Part shown: piece after piece, positions 1-5,713 of the stretch | How positions within the stretch are numbered: the first letter of the stretch is position 1 | How the letters are laid out: every line of letters begins with the position of its first letter | Program-made: the position numbers and the translations under genes | Assembly (NCBI GenBank): GCA_023389425.1 | Contig: JAEWEK010000039.1 | Location: 1 to 10,681, forward strand | From: Pseudomonadota bacterium | Lineage (GTDB): Bacteria; Pseudomonadota; Gammaproteobacteria; Burkholderiales; Burkholderiaceae_D | Reading direction: 5' to 3' | Length of the DNA stretch: 10,681 nucleotides | Notes under the pieces: model-generated | Databases searched by the model: none | Told to the model about the DNA's origin: nothing | Seen by the model: the letters and a program-made list of their open reading frames with translations, nothing else

Positions 1-636
1 CTTCTCGACCTGCAGGATGTCGAGTTCGCCTTCCAGCTGGCCGAGCAGGTGCTCGAGGCGCTTGGCGACGTTGAAGATCTCGAGGATGACCTGCTTCTGC
101 TCGAGCTTGAGCGGCAGGTGGGCGGCCACGGTGTCGGCCAGCCGGCCGGCGTCGTCGATGCCGGCCAGCGATGCCAGGATCTCGGGCGGAATCTTCTTGT
201 TGAGTTTGACGTACTGGTCGAACTGCTGGACGATCGCGCGGCGCATCGCCTCGACTTCGGAATCGTCGCCGGTCTCGGAATCGACCGGGGTCAGTTCGGC
301 CACGAAATGGCTGGCCGTATCGCTGATATGGTCGATGCGCGCGCGCTGCGAGCCCTCGACCAGCACTTTCACGGTGCCGTCCGGCAGCTTCAGCATCTGC
401 AGGATATTGGCCACGCAGCCGATCTCGTAGATGTCGTCGGCCGACGGTTCGTCCTTGGCTGCGGCTTTTTGAGCGGCAAGCATGATGCTCTTGCCCTGCT
501 CCATCGCAGCTTCGAGTGCCTTGATCGACTTGGGCCGGCCAACGAACAGAGGTATCACCATATGCGGAAACACGACCACGTCGCGCAGGGGCAGCAGGGG
601 CAGCGTCGTTTGTTCGGTTAATTTCGAAGTTGTCAT
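1..636 (-). CDS. lon: Lon protease, N-terminal part (runs off the window)
   Basis: ATP-dependent serine protease of the cytoplasm that degrades misfolded and short-lived regulatory proteins. The 212 visible codons begin MTTSKLTEQTTLPLLPLRDV, the family's characteristic opening, followed by VVFPHMVIPLFVGRPKS. They continue through the PUA-like Lon N-terminal substrate-recognition domain (about residues 10-205) into its helical part, which is rich in Leu, Glu and Lys. The AAA+ module and the Ser-Lys protease domain lie beyond position 1 and cannot be judged. The start is the ATG complementary to 634-636, with AAGG 6 bases upstream. It lies downstream of clpX on the same strand, as in the widespread tig-clpP-clpX-lon order, but a terminator separates the two. 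Family assignment is secure; intactness is unknown. Confidence 0.97.
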   Translation of the reverse strand, partial: MTTSKLTEQTTLPLLPLRDVVVFPHMVIPLFVGRPKSIKALEAAMEQGKSIMLAAQKAAAKDEPSADDIYEIGCVANILQMLKLPDGTVKVLVEGSQRARIDHISDTASHFVAELTPVDSETGDDSEVEAMRRAIVQQFDQYVKLNKKIPPEILASLAGIDDAGRLADTVAAHLPLKLEQKQVILEIFNVAKRLEHLLGQLEGELDILQVEK

Positions 637-708
637 GGCATACCTTATAAAAAGCGTGTTGACGATGTTGGGCTTTTGCGGTCCAAATACAAGGCCCGCT
701 CAAGAATA

Positions 709-737
709 ATTTTCTACAAGTAAAACTTTGTGCCCAA
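709..737 (-). promoter_or_regulatory. Weak candidate lon promoter
   Basis: On the minus strand TTGGGC (732-737) and GAAAAT (709-714) are separated by exactly 17 bases in an AT-richer stretch. This would give a leader of about 65 bases before lon. Matches to sigma70 consensus are only 3/6 and 4/6. I looked for a sigma32 heat-shock promoter (CTTGAA / CCCCAT) and found no convincing pair. A lon promoter is expected here because a terminator isolates lon from clpX. Confidence 0.25.
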
Positions 738-768
738 TGTCGTTCCGATAAAAGCCGCCGCCGTAATG

Positions 769-810
769 AAAAAAGCCACCTTCGCGAACGGTGCCGCGAG
801 AGTGGCTTTT
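769..810 (-). terminator. Intrinsic terminator after clpX
   Basis: A perfect 9-bp stem (771-779 with 802-810, AAAAGCCAC/GTGGCTTTT) continues after one mismatch into an inner TCGCG/CGCGA stem and an 8-base loop. On the minus strand it is followed by a run of six T (complement of 769-774). It lies about 90 bases beyond the clpX stop and before lon, so it should end clpX transcription. The AT-rich stem base also leaves TTTT on the plus strand, so it may act in both directions. Confidence 0.85.
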
Positions 811-899
811 CGATTGAAGCCGCGTCTTTTATTGAGGAAAATTGTACCGCCAAATTTCAGCGCTTCAAGTCCTTTTGTGGCGTGTTTGCCGGGAAATTT

Positions 900-2168
900 T
901 TAATTTTCTCCGGAAGCTTTCGCCGGTTCGCTGTAAATCAGCAAAGGTTTCGCGCCATTCGTGATCGTATTTTCATCGATCACGACTTTCACGACGTTTT
1001 GCTGGTTCGGCAGCTCGTACATGACGTCCAACAGCGAATTCTCAAGGATGGAGCGCAGGCCGCGCGCGCCGGTCTTGCGGGCCAGTGCCTTGCGGGCGAT
1101 GGCGTGCAGTGCGGCCGGGCGGATTTCCAGTTCCGCACCTTCCATTTCCAGCAGCTTGGAATACTGCTTGATCAGCGCATTCTTGGGCTCGATCAGGATC
1201 TGGATCAGCGCTTCCTCGGTCAGCTCGGCCAGCGTGGCGACGACCGGCAGGCGGCCGACCAGTTCCGGGATCAGGCCGAACTTGATCAGGTCCTCGGGTT
1301 CGACTTCCATCAGCAGGTCGGAGTTCGAACGTTCGGACTGGCTCTTGACGCTGGCCGCGAAACCGATGCCGGATTTTTCCGAGCGGTTCTGGATGATCTT
1401 GGCCAGGCCGTCGAAGGCGCCGCCGCAGATGAACATGATGTTGGTCGTGTCGATCTGGACGAAATCCTGGTTGGGGTGCTTGCGGCCACCCTGCGGCGGC
1501 ACCGAGGCCATGGTGCCTTCGATCAGCTTGAGCAGGGCTTGCTGCACGCCTTCGCCGGACACGTCGCGCGTGATCGAGGGATTGTCCGATTTACGCGAAA
1601 TTTTGTCGATTTCGGCGATGTAGACGATGCCGCGCTGGGCTTTTTCGACTTCGTAATTGCAGCTCTGCAGCAGCTTTTGAATGATGTTCTCGACGTCTTC
1701 GCCGACGTAGCCGGCTTCCGTCAGCGTGGTCGCGTCGGCGATCACGAACGGGACGTTGAGCATGCGCGCGAGCGTCTGCGCCAGCAGGGTTTTGCCGGAA
1801 CCGGTCGGGCCCACGAGCAGGATGTTGCTCTTGGCCAGTTCGACGTCGTCCTTCTTGCCCAGGTGCTTGAGGCGCTTGTAATGGTTGTACACGGCCACCG
1901 ACAGGATGCGCTTGGCAGTCTGCTGGCCGATCACGTACTGGTCCAGCAGCGCGGCGATCTCGTGCGGGGTCGGCAGGTCGGACTTGGCGCCGGCCACGGT
2001 TTCCACGCTCGAGGTTTCGTCGCGGATGATGTCGTTGCACAGATCGATGCACTCGTCGCAGATGAAGACCGATGGACCTGCGATGAGCTTTTTCACCTCG
2101 TGCTGGCTTTTGCCGCAGAACGAGCAGTACAGAAGTTTTTCGCCGCTGGAGGATTTTTTGTCAGACAT
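900..2168 (-). CDS. clpX: ClpX, AAA+ unfoldase of the ClpXP protease
   Basis: A 422-residue, full-length ClpX. This cytoplasmic hexameric ATPase recognises tagged or regulatory proteins, unfolds them and threads them into ClpP. Visible in order: zinc-binding domain with C15, C18, C37 and C40; Walker A GPTGSGKT at 120-127; pore loop GYVG at 153-156; RKH loop at 229-231; sensor-1 region around IMFICGG (244-250); ClpP-docking IGF loop at 268-270; arginine finger R306 in ELVGR; sensor-2 arginine R369 in GARGLR. The Walker B segment reads IVYIAEIDK: the aspartate before the catalytic glutamate (E186) is alanine at 185 (codon GCC at 1614-1616, one base from GAC). The start ATG has no strong Shine-Dalgarno, but MSDKK followed by the zinc domain fits the family. 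It has its own likely promoter and a downstream terminator. Confidence 0.98.
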   Translation of the reverse strand: MSDKKSSSGEKLLYCSFCGKSQHEVKKLIAGPSVFICDECIDLCNDIIRDETSSVETVAGAKSDLPTPHEIAALLDQYVIGQQTAKRILSVAVYNHYKRLKHLGKKDDVELAKSNILLVGPTGSGKTLLAQTLARMLNVPFVIADATTLTEAGYVGEDVENIIQKLLQSCNYEVEKAQRGIVYIAEIDKISRKSDNPSITRDVSGEGVQQALLKLIEGTMASVPPQGGRKHPNQDFVQIDTTNIMFICGGAFDGLAKIIQNRSEKSGIGFAASVKSQSERSNSDLLMEVEPEDLIKFGLIPELVGRLPVVATLAELTEEALIQILIEPKNALIKQYSKLLEMEGAELEIRPAALHAIARKALARKTGARGLRSILENSLLDVMYELPNQQNVVKVVIDENTITNGAKPLLIYSEPAKASGEN

Positions 2169-2195
2169 GGGGCAGGATTCTGTTGAATTGCTATG

Positions 2196-2224
2196 AATAT
2201 AACGCTAATACGGGGGCGCAACAA
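2196..2224 (-). promoter_or_regulatory. Likely sigma70 promoter of clpX
   Basis: On the minus strand TTGTTG (2219-2224) and TATATT (2196-2201, 5/6 to the -10 consensus) are exactly 17 bases apart. They lie between the clpP terminator and the clpX start. Transcription would begin near 2189, about 20 bases before the clpX ATG. The -35 matches at only 3/6, but spacing and position are right. Confidence 0.5.
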
Positions 2225-2255
2225 GTGCGCACGACATGCTCATGCTACCCGAAAT

Positions 2256-2292
2256 GAAAAAGAAACGCCCGAACGCGCTCACGCCCGGGCGT
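2256..2292 (-). terminator. Intrinsic terminator after clpP
   Basis: A 7-bp perfect GC-rich stem (2265-2271 ACGCCCG with 2286-2292 CGGGCGT) is followed on the minus strand by GTTTCTTTTTC. It begins about 26 bases after the clpP stop. The loop side contains the self-complementary CGCCCGGGCG (2282-2291), which could compete for pairing, so termination may be partial, leaving some read-through into clpX. Confidence 0.75.
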
Positions 2293-2318
2293 ATTTCAGC
2301 AACACCTTGTGGGGTGCA

Positions 2319-2936
2319 TCAAGCGCGGTTGACCAGCACCTTGTCGATCAGGCCATAGGCGACGGCTTCCTCGCCCGACATGAAACGGTCGCGGTCGGTG
2401 TCCTTGTGGATCTGTTCGACGCTCTGGCCGGTGTTTTCGGCCATGATGCGGGCCAGGCGTTCGCGCAGGTACAGGATTTCCTTGGCCTGGATCTCGATGT
2501 CCGAGGCCATGCCCTGCGAACCGCCGGACGGCTGGTGGATCATGACGCGCGAATTCGGCAGCGAGTAGCGCTTGCCCTTGGCGCCGGCGGCCAGCAGGAA
2601 GGCGCCCATCGACGCGGCCAGGCCGGTGCACAGGGTCGACACGTCCGGCTTGATGAAGTTCATCGTGTCGAAGATGGCCAGGCCGGCCGAGACCGAGCCG
2701 CCCGGCGAGTTGATGTACAGCGAGATGTCCTTGTCCGGGTTCTCGCTCTCGAGGAACAGCAGCTGGGCCACGATCAGGTTGGCCATCTGGTCGTTGACCG
2801 GCCCAACCAGGAAGATCACGCGCTCCTTCAGCAGGCGCGAGTAGATGTCGTATGCGCGCTCGCCGCGGCCGCTCTGTTCGACCACCATCGGCACGAGGCC
2901 GAGTGCTTGAGTGTCCAATGCCGGATTACGGTACAT
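2319..2936 (-). CDS. clpP: ClpP, serine protease subunit of ClpXP/ClpAP
   Basis: A 205-residue ClpP, close to the usual length of about 200. It forms the double-heptamer proteolytic chamber served by ClpX. The catalytic triad is visible: S109 in GLAASMGAF, H134 in MIHQP and D183 in DRDRF. SPGGS (77-81) is the oxyanion-strand motif. LVPMVVEQ near the N terminus matches the region where ClpP propeptides are processed, so a short propeptide is probable. The start ATG (complement of 2934-2936) has a good AAGGA 7 bases upstream. The gene lies between tig and clpX on the same strand. Its upstream gap holds REP-like inverted repeats, and no clear promoter was recognised there. It could therefore be read from the tig promoter, or from a promoter not visible by eye. 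Confidence 0.98.
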   Translation of the reverse strand: MYRNPALDTQALGLVPMVVEQSGRGERAYDIYSRLLKERVIFLVGPVNDQMANLIVAQLLFLESENPDKDISLYINSPGGSVSAGLAIFDTMNFIKPDVSTLCTGLAASMGAFLLAAGAKGKRYSLPNSRVMIHQPSGGSQGMASDIEIQAKEILYLRERLARIMAENTGQSVEQIHKDTDRDRFMSGEEAVAYGLIDKVLVNRA

Positions 2937-2972
2937 GTTCTGATCCTTGTAAATATGGGACTAGTCGACGTC

Positions 2973-3047
2973 GTTCCCGCGAAAGCGGGAACCCCATTTT
3001 ACGTGCAAGGCCGCACACGCATAAATGGGGTTCCCGCTGCGCGGGAA
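2973..3047. repeat. Pair of inverted REP-like palindromes in the tig-clpP gap
   Basis: Two related short palindromes face each other. The left one is GTTCCCGC, a GAAA tetraloop, then GCGGGAAC (2973-2992, 8-bp perfect stem). The right one is TTCCCGC, TGC, GCGGGAA (3031-3047, 7-bp stem). Each extends inward so that a 15-base unit (2985-2999) recurs perfectly inverted at 3023-3037, with 23 bases between. This two-unit opposing arrangement resembles REP/BIME elements. An incomplete third piece, TGTTCCCGCAG, lies at 3081-3091. On the minus strand it sits in the 3' region of the tig transcript and the leader of clpP, where it could stabilise RNA ends or limit read-through. No T-run follows, so it is not a classic terminator. 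Confidence 0.8.
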
Positions 3048-3074
3048 GTCGTCCACGGCAGTGCCGAGGACGAC
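3048..3074. repeat. 27-base interrupted palindrome downstream of tig
   Basis: GTCGTCC (3048-3054) pairs with GGACGAC (3068-3074), and inside it CGGCA (3056-3060) pairs with TGCCG (3062-3066). Only the central base and one flanking A/A position break the symmetry. It abuts the REP-like pair directly and lies about 48 bases past the tig stop on the minus strand. It could be part of a larger composite repeat or the 3' stem-loop of the tig mRNA. Confidence 0.6.
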
Positions 3075-3121
3075 AGTCTGTCTGTTCCCGCAGTCTCGAA
3101 AGAAGTAGCTTACCTTGGCGC

Positions 3122-4462
3122 TTACGCGGCCGGGTTGCTACCCATCAGTTCGTCGAAAGCGACGTCCTTCGACGACACTTTTGCCTTGCCGAGCACATAG
3201 TTAACGACGTTTTCTTCCAATACAAGAGCTTCCACTTCGCCCAGGCGGCGACGGTCGCTGTAGTAGTACTTCAGGACTTCCTTCGGATCTTCGTAGCTCT
3301 GCGCGAAGTCTTCGATCTGGGCCTTCACCTGCTCCGAGGTGGCTTGCAGGTTCTGGTCGTTGACCAGCTGGCCCAGGATCAGGCCCAGGCGCACGCGGCG
3401 CTCGGCCTTCGGTGCGAACCAGTCGTTCTGGAACGGCAGGTTCTTGACGTCCATGCCGCGCTGGGCCATGTCCTGGCGGGTCATTTCGGCCAGGCGCTGC
3501 GAATCCTGCTCGATCATGACTTTCGGCACGTCCAGCTCGGTGGCCTTGACCAGCGCGTCCATTACGGCTTCCTTGTTGCGGGCCTTGATGCGGGCGTTGA
3601 CTTCACGCTCCAGGTTGACCTTGATGTCTTCGCGCATCTTGGCGATGTCGCCATTGTCGATGCCCAGCGATTTGGCGAACTCGGCGTCCACTTCCGGCAG
3701 GTGCGCCCACTCGAGCTTCTTCAGGGTGATGGTGAACTGGGCGGTTTTACCGGCCACGTCCTTGCCATGGTAGTCCTCCGGGAAGTGCAGGTCGAAGGTC
3801 TTCGACTCGCCCACCTTCAGGCCGACGGTGGCGGCTTCGAATTCCGGCAGCATGCGGCCTTCACCCAGCACGAAGGCGTAGTCTTCGGCCTTGCCGCCGG
3901 CGAACTCGACGTCGTCGATCTTGCCCACGAAGTCCACGGTGGCGCGGTCGCCATTGGCCGCGACCGGCTCGCCGCCGGTGCCGTGCTCGCCTGCCTCACC
4001 CTTGGTGTGGAAGTGCACGCGCTGCTTGCGCAGGATGTCGATGGTCTTGTCGATTTCGGCGTCCGACACGTCGGTCTTGACGGTCTCGACTTCGACGCTG
4101 GACAGTTCCGGGATCACGACGTCCGGGTAGACTTCGAAGGTGGCGTCGAAGGCCAGGGTGCCTTCCGGCGCGTCCTGCTTCGGCTCGATTTTCGGGAAAC
4201 CGGCAACTTTCAGCTCGGCCTCATTGGCGGCGGCATTGAAGGCGCGGCCGACTTTGTCGTTCAGCACGTCGCTTTCGATCTGGTAGCCGTATTGCGCGGC
4301 GACCATCTTCATCGGCACTTTGCCAGGACGGAAGCCAGGGGCGCGCGCCGTCTTCGCCTGTTGCTTGAGGCGCTTTTCGACTTCGGAACGCACGTCCGCG
4401 ACCGGAACGGAGATGGTCAAGCGGCGCTCGAGTTTACCCAGGGTTTCGACTTCAGTTGCCAT
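3122..4462 (-). CDS. tig: Trigger factor, ribosome-associated chaperone and prolyl isomerase
   Basis: A 446-residue trigger factor, slightly longer than the roughly 430-residue enterobacterial form. It binds at the ribosome exit tunnel and shields nascent chains. The ribosome-binding signature GFRPGKVP is at 43-50 in the N-terminal domain (about 1-115). The FKBP-type prolyl-isomerase domain spans about 172-255 (NGDRATVDF through AQFTITLKKLE). The remainder is the helical C-terminal chaperone domain, including the HLPEVDAEFAKSLG linker. Extra length lies partly in a Gly/Glu-rich stretch around 154-170, just before the FKBP domain. I set the start at MATEVETL (ATG complementary to 4460-4462): the frame is open further upstream, but that extension would run through the tRNA-Leu gene. 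The Shine-Dalgarno is weak. It follows tRNA-Leu by 31 bases and may share its transcript. Confidence 0.97.
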   Translation of the reverse strand: MATEVETLGKLERRLTISVPVADVRSEVEKRLKQQAKTARAPGFRPGKVPMKMVAAQYGYQIESDVLNDKVGRAFNAAANEAELKVAGFPKIEPKQDAPEGTLAFDATFEVYPDVVIPELSSVEVETVKTDVSDAEIDKTIDILRKQRVHFHTKGEAGEHGTGGEPVAANGDRATVDFVGKIDDVEFAGGKAEDYAFVLGEGRMLPEFEAATVGLKVGESKTFDLHFPEDYHGKDVAGKTAQFTITLKKLEWAHLPEVDAEFAKSLGIDNGDIAKMREDIKVNLEREVNARIKARNKEAVMDALVKATELDVPKVMIEQDSQRLAEMTRQDMAQRGMDVKNLPFQNDWFAPKAERRVRLGLILGQLVNDQNLQATSEQVKAQIEDFAQSYEDPKEVLKYYYSDRRRLGEVEALVLEENVVNYVLGKAKVSSKDVAFDELMGSNPAA

Positions 4463-4493
4463 TGTAAAAATCGTCCAAAAAATAAATTGTTCG

Positions 4494-4580
4494 TGGTGCG
4501 AGGAGGGGGACTCGAACCCCCACACCATTGCTGGCGTCAGGACCTAAACCTGGTGCGTCTACCAATTTCGCCATCCTCGC
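4494..4580 (-). tRNA. tRNA-Leu, anticodon UAG
   Basis: An 87-base class II tRNA with encoded CCA (complement of 4494-4496). The acceptor stem is GCGAGGA/TCCTCGC with discriminator A. The D arm contains AATTGGTAGAC. The anticodon loop TTTAGGT (complement of 4542-4548) gives TAG (complement of 4544-4546), reading CUN leucine codons. A long variable arm (CGCC, AGCAAT, GGTG) as in leucine tRNAs precedes the T arm GGGGGTTCGAGTCCCCC. Pair 27-43 of the anticodon stem appears to be a C-A mismatch. It is just upstream of tig on the same strand. Confidence 0.96.
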
Positions 4581-4600
4581 GCAGGATTGCTGGATCTTGC

Positions 4601-4640
4601 CACAAAAACAAAGGGCGCCCGACAGTGAAACCGGCCGCCC
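4601..4640 (-). terminator. Terminator-like hairpin upstream of tRNA-Leu
   Basis: Minus-strand GGGCGGCC (complement of 4633-4640) pairs with GGGCGCCC (complement of 4613-4620) over 8 positions with one G-G mismatch and a 12-base loop. TTTGTTTTTGTG follows. The shape is that of an intrinsic terminator on the minus strand, yet no minus-strand gene lies upstream to be terminated: the next gene in that direction, hpnC, is on the plus strand. It may be a leader attenuator for the tRNA-tig transcript, the 3' end of an unrecognised short RNA, or a relic of an older arrangement. Confidence 0.5.
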
Positions 4641-4678
4641 TGCACTCCGCTGTTTAGGGGCTACAACTTCAACCCGCT

Positions 4679-4707
4679 ATTTTACTGGAATTTCTGACAC
4701 GATTCGA
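4679..4707 (-). promoter_or_regulatory. Candidate promoter for the tRNA-Leu/tig transcript
   Basis: On the minus strand TCGAAT (complement of 4702-4707) and TAAAAT (complement of 4679-4684, 5/6 to the -10 consensus) are 17 bases apart. The start would fall near 4672, and the transcript would pass through the terminator-like hairpin before reaching the tRNA. The -35 is poor (3/6), so this is tentative. Confidence 0.3.
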
Positions 4708-4779
4708 GCGTTTTTTGCTCGCCGGTGTGCGCGGCCCGGCTAACCGTCGGGTATCGCCATGAGCGAAATATGCATGACC

Positions 4780-4785
4780 TATAAT
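4780..4785 (+). promoter_or_regulatory. Candidate -10 box for the hpn gene cluster
   Basis: A perfect TATAAT lies 38 bases before the hpnC ATG in the divergent gap, which would give a leader of about 32 bases. No recognisable TTGACA-like box exists at 16-18 bases upstream and there is no extended -10 TG. If used, it would probably need an activator or be weak. Confidence 0.35.
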
Positions 4786-4823
4786 GGCGCACCACATTAC
4801 CAGGCCCCGCCGAACCGATACAA

Positions 4824-5633
4824 ATGGCAGTAGACCATTACGAGAATTTCCCCGTCGCCTCGATCCTGCTGCCGCGCCGCCTGGTGCCGGCGGTGGAGGC
4901 GATTTATTCCTTTGCCCGCAGCGCCGACGATATCGCCGACGAAGGCGATGCCCTGCCGGCGCAGCGCCTGGCCGCGCTGGCGGCCTACGAGGCCCAGCTC
5001 GATGCGATCGGACGCGGCGAGACGCCGGCCGGTCCGATGTTCGCCCGCCTGGCCGCCATCGTGGCGCAATTCCATTTGCCGCTGCAGCCGATGCGCGACC
5101 TGCTGTCGGCATTCAGGCAGGACGTGGTCACGCTCCGCTACGCCGACTTCCCTGCCCTGCTCGATTATTGCAGCCGCTCGGCCAACCCGGTGGGGCGCCT
5201 GATGCTGGCCCTGTATGGCGCCGCCGACGAGCGCAGCCTGCGGGAAGCGGACGCCATCTGCAGCGCCCTCCAGCTGATCAACTTCTGGCAGGACGTGGGC
5301 GTCGACTGGGCCAAGGGCCGGATCTACCTGCCGCAGGACGACATGGCGCGCTTCGGCGTGAGCGCCGAGACCATCGACCGTGCCCAGGCCGACCAGCCAT
5401 GGCGCGACCTGATGCGATTCGAAGTGGACCGCGCCCGCGCCCTGATGATGGAAGGCGCGGCCCTGCCCATGCGCCTGCCGGGCCGCATCGGGCTGGAGCT
5501 GCGCATGGTCGTGCAGGGTGGATTGCGCATCCTCGAAGCGATCGAAAGAAACGGCTACGACGTGTTCCGCCACCGCCCGCAGCTGCATTGGCACGACTGG
5601 TTCGCCATCGCATGGCGCGCAATTCGCATGTAG
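4824..5633 (+). CDS. hpnC: HpnC, hydroxysqualene synthase
   Basis: A 269-residue member of the squalene/phytoene synthase fold. In the established HpnCDE route it converts presqualene diphosphate to hydroxysqualene. It opens VDHYENFPVAS, as is typical of HpnC. The first Asp-rich motif is SADDIADE (33-40) and the second is NFWQDVGVD (153-161), followed by WAKGRIYLP; these bind Mg2+ and the diphosphate. SANPVGRL (119-126) is the conserved mid-helix segment. No membrane segment is present, so it is probably soluble or peripheral on the membrane. The start lacks a clear Shine-Dalgarno, but the N-terminal match supports it. The stop codon is the first three bases of a palindromic repeat. It heads the plus-strand gene row, divergent from tRNA-Leu. 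The alternative, HpnD, is excluded because the next gene fits HpnD better. Confidence 0.93.
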   Translation: MAVDHYENFPVASILLPRRLVPAVEAIYSFARSADDIADEGDALPAQRLAALAAYEAQLDAIGRGETPAGPMFARLAAIVAQFHLPLQPMRDLLSAFRQDVVTLRYADFPALLDYCSRSANPVGRLMLALYGAADERSLREADAICSALQLINFWQDVGVDWAKGRIYLPQDDMARFGVSAETIDRAQADQPWRDLMRFEVDRARALMMEGAALPMRLPGRIGLELRMVVQGGLRILEAIERNGYDVFRHRPQLHWHDWFAIAWRAIRM

Positions 5634-5656
5634 GGAGGGCACAAGTGCCCACCCTA
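5631..5656. repeat. Palindromic repeat overlapping the hpnC stop codon
   Basis: TAGGGAGGGCAC (5631-5642) is the inverted complement of GTGCCCACCCTA (5645-5656) except for one A/A mismatch, with two A between the arms. It resembles the GTAGGGTGGGCAC-type short palindromes scattered through many proteobacterial genomes; that identity is from memory and not searched. Its first three bases are the hpnC stop codon. It could fold in the hpnC-hpnD mRNA and uncouple the two genes. Confidence 0.7.
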
Positions 5657-5713
5657 CCCCAAGGCCTTGTGCATCGGCTAAGATAGCGGATTCGCAAAAC
5701 TGTTTGTCTTTAC

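Noticed and set aside
637..770. A heat-shock (sigma32) promoter for lon
   Set aside because: CTTGAG and CTTGTAG occur, but no CCCCAT-like -10 follows at the right distance.
882..2186. A 434-codon plus-strand open frame opposite clpX
   Set aside because: It is the antisense of a fully conserved clpX. Its composition (long runs of Asp, Gln, Arg and Leu) is typical of an antisense frame in high-GC DNA.
4463..4528. An upstream extension of the trigger factor frame by 22 codons (MVWGFES...)
   Set aside because: It would translate through the acceptor and T arms of tRNA-Leu, and homologues start at the MxTEVETL-type sequence, so the start at 4462 was chosen.
2852..4657. A 601-codon plus-strand open frame across tig and the tRNA
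   Set aside because: It lies opposite tig, the repeats and tRNA-Leu, and has no recognisable domain.
4705..4721. A small hairpin CGAGC/GCTCG with a T-rich loop in the divergent gap
   Set aside because: A five-base stem with the T-run inside the loop does not form a terminator, and no other role is evident.
4494..4823. tRNA-Leu as an integration site for a genomic island carrying the hpn genes
   Set aside because: Integration normally uses the tRNA 3' end, which faces tig here. No integrase and no duplicated tRNA fragment was seen, and the hpn genes have the same GC-rich codon use as their neighbours.
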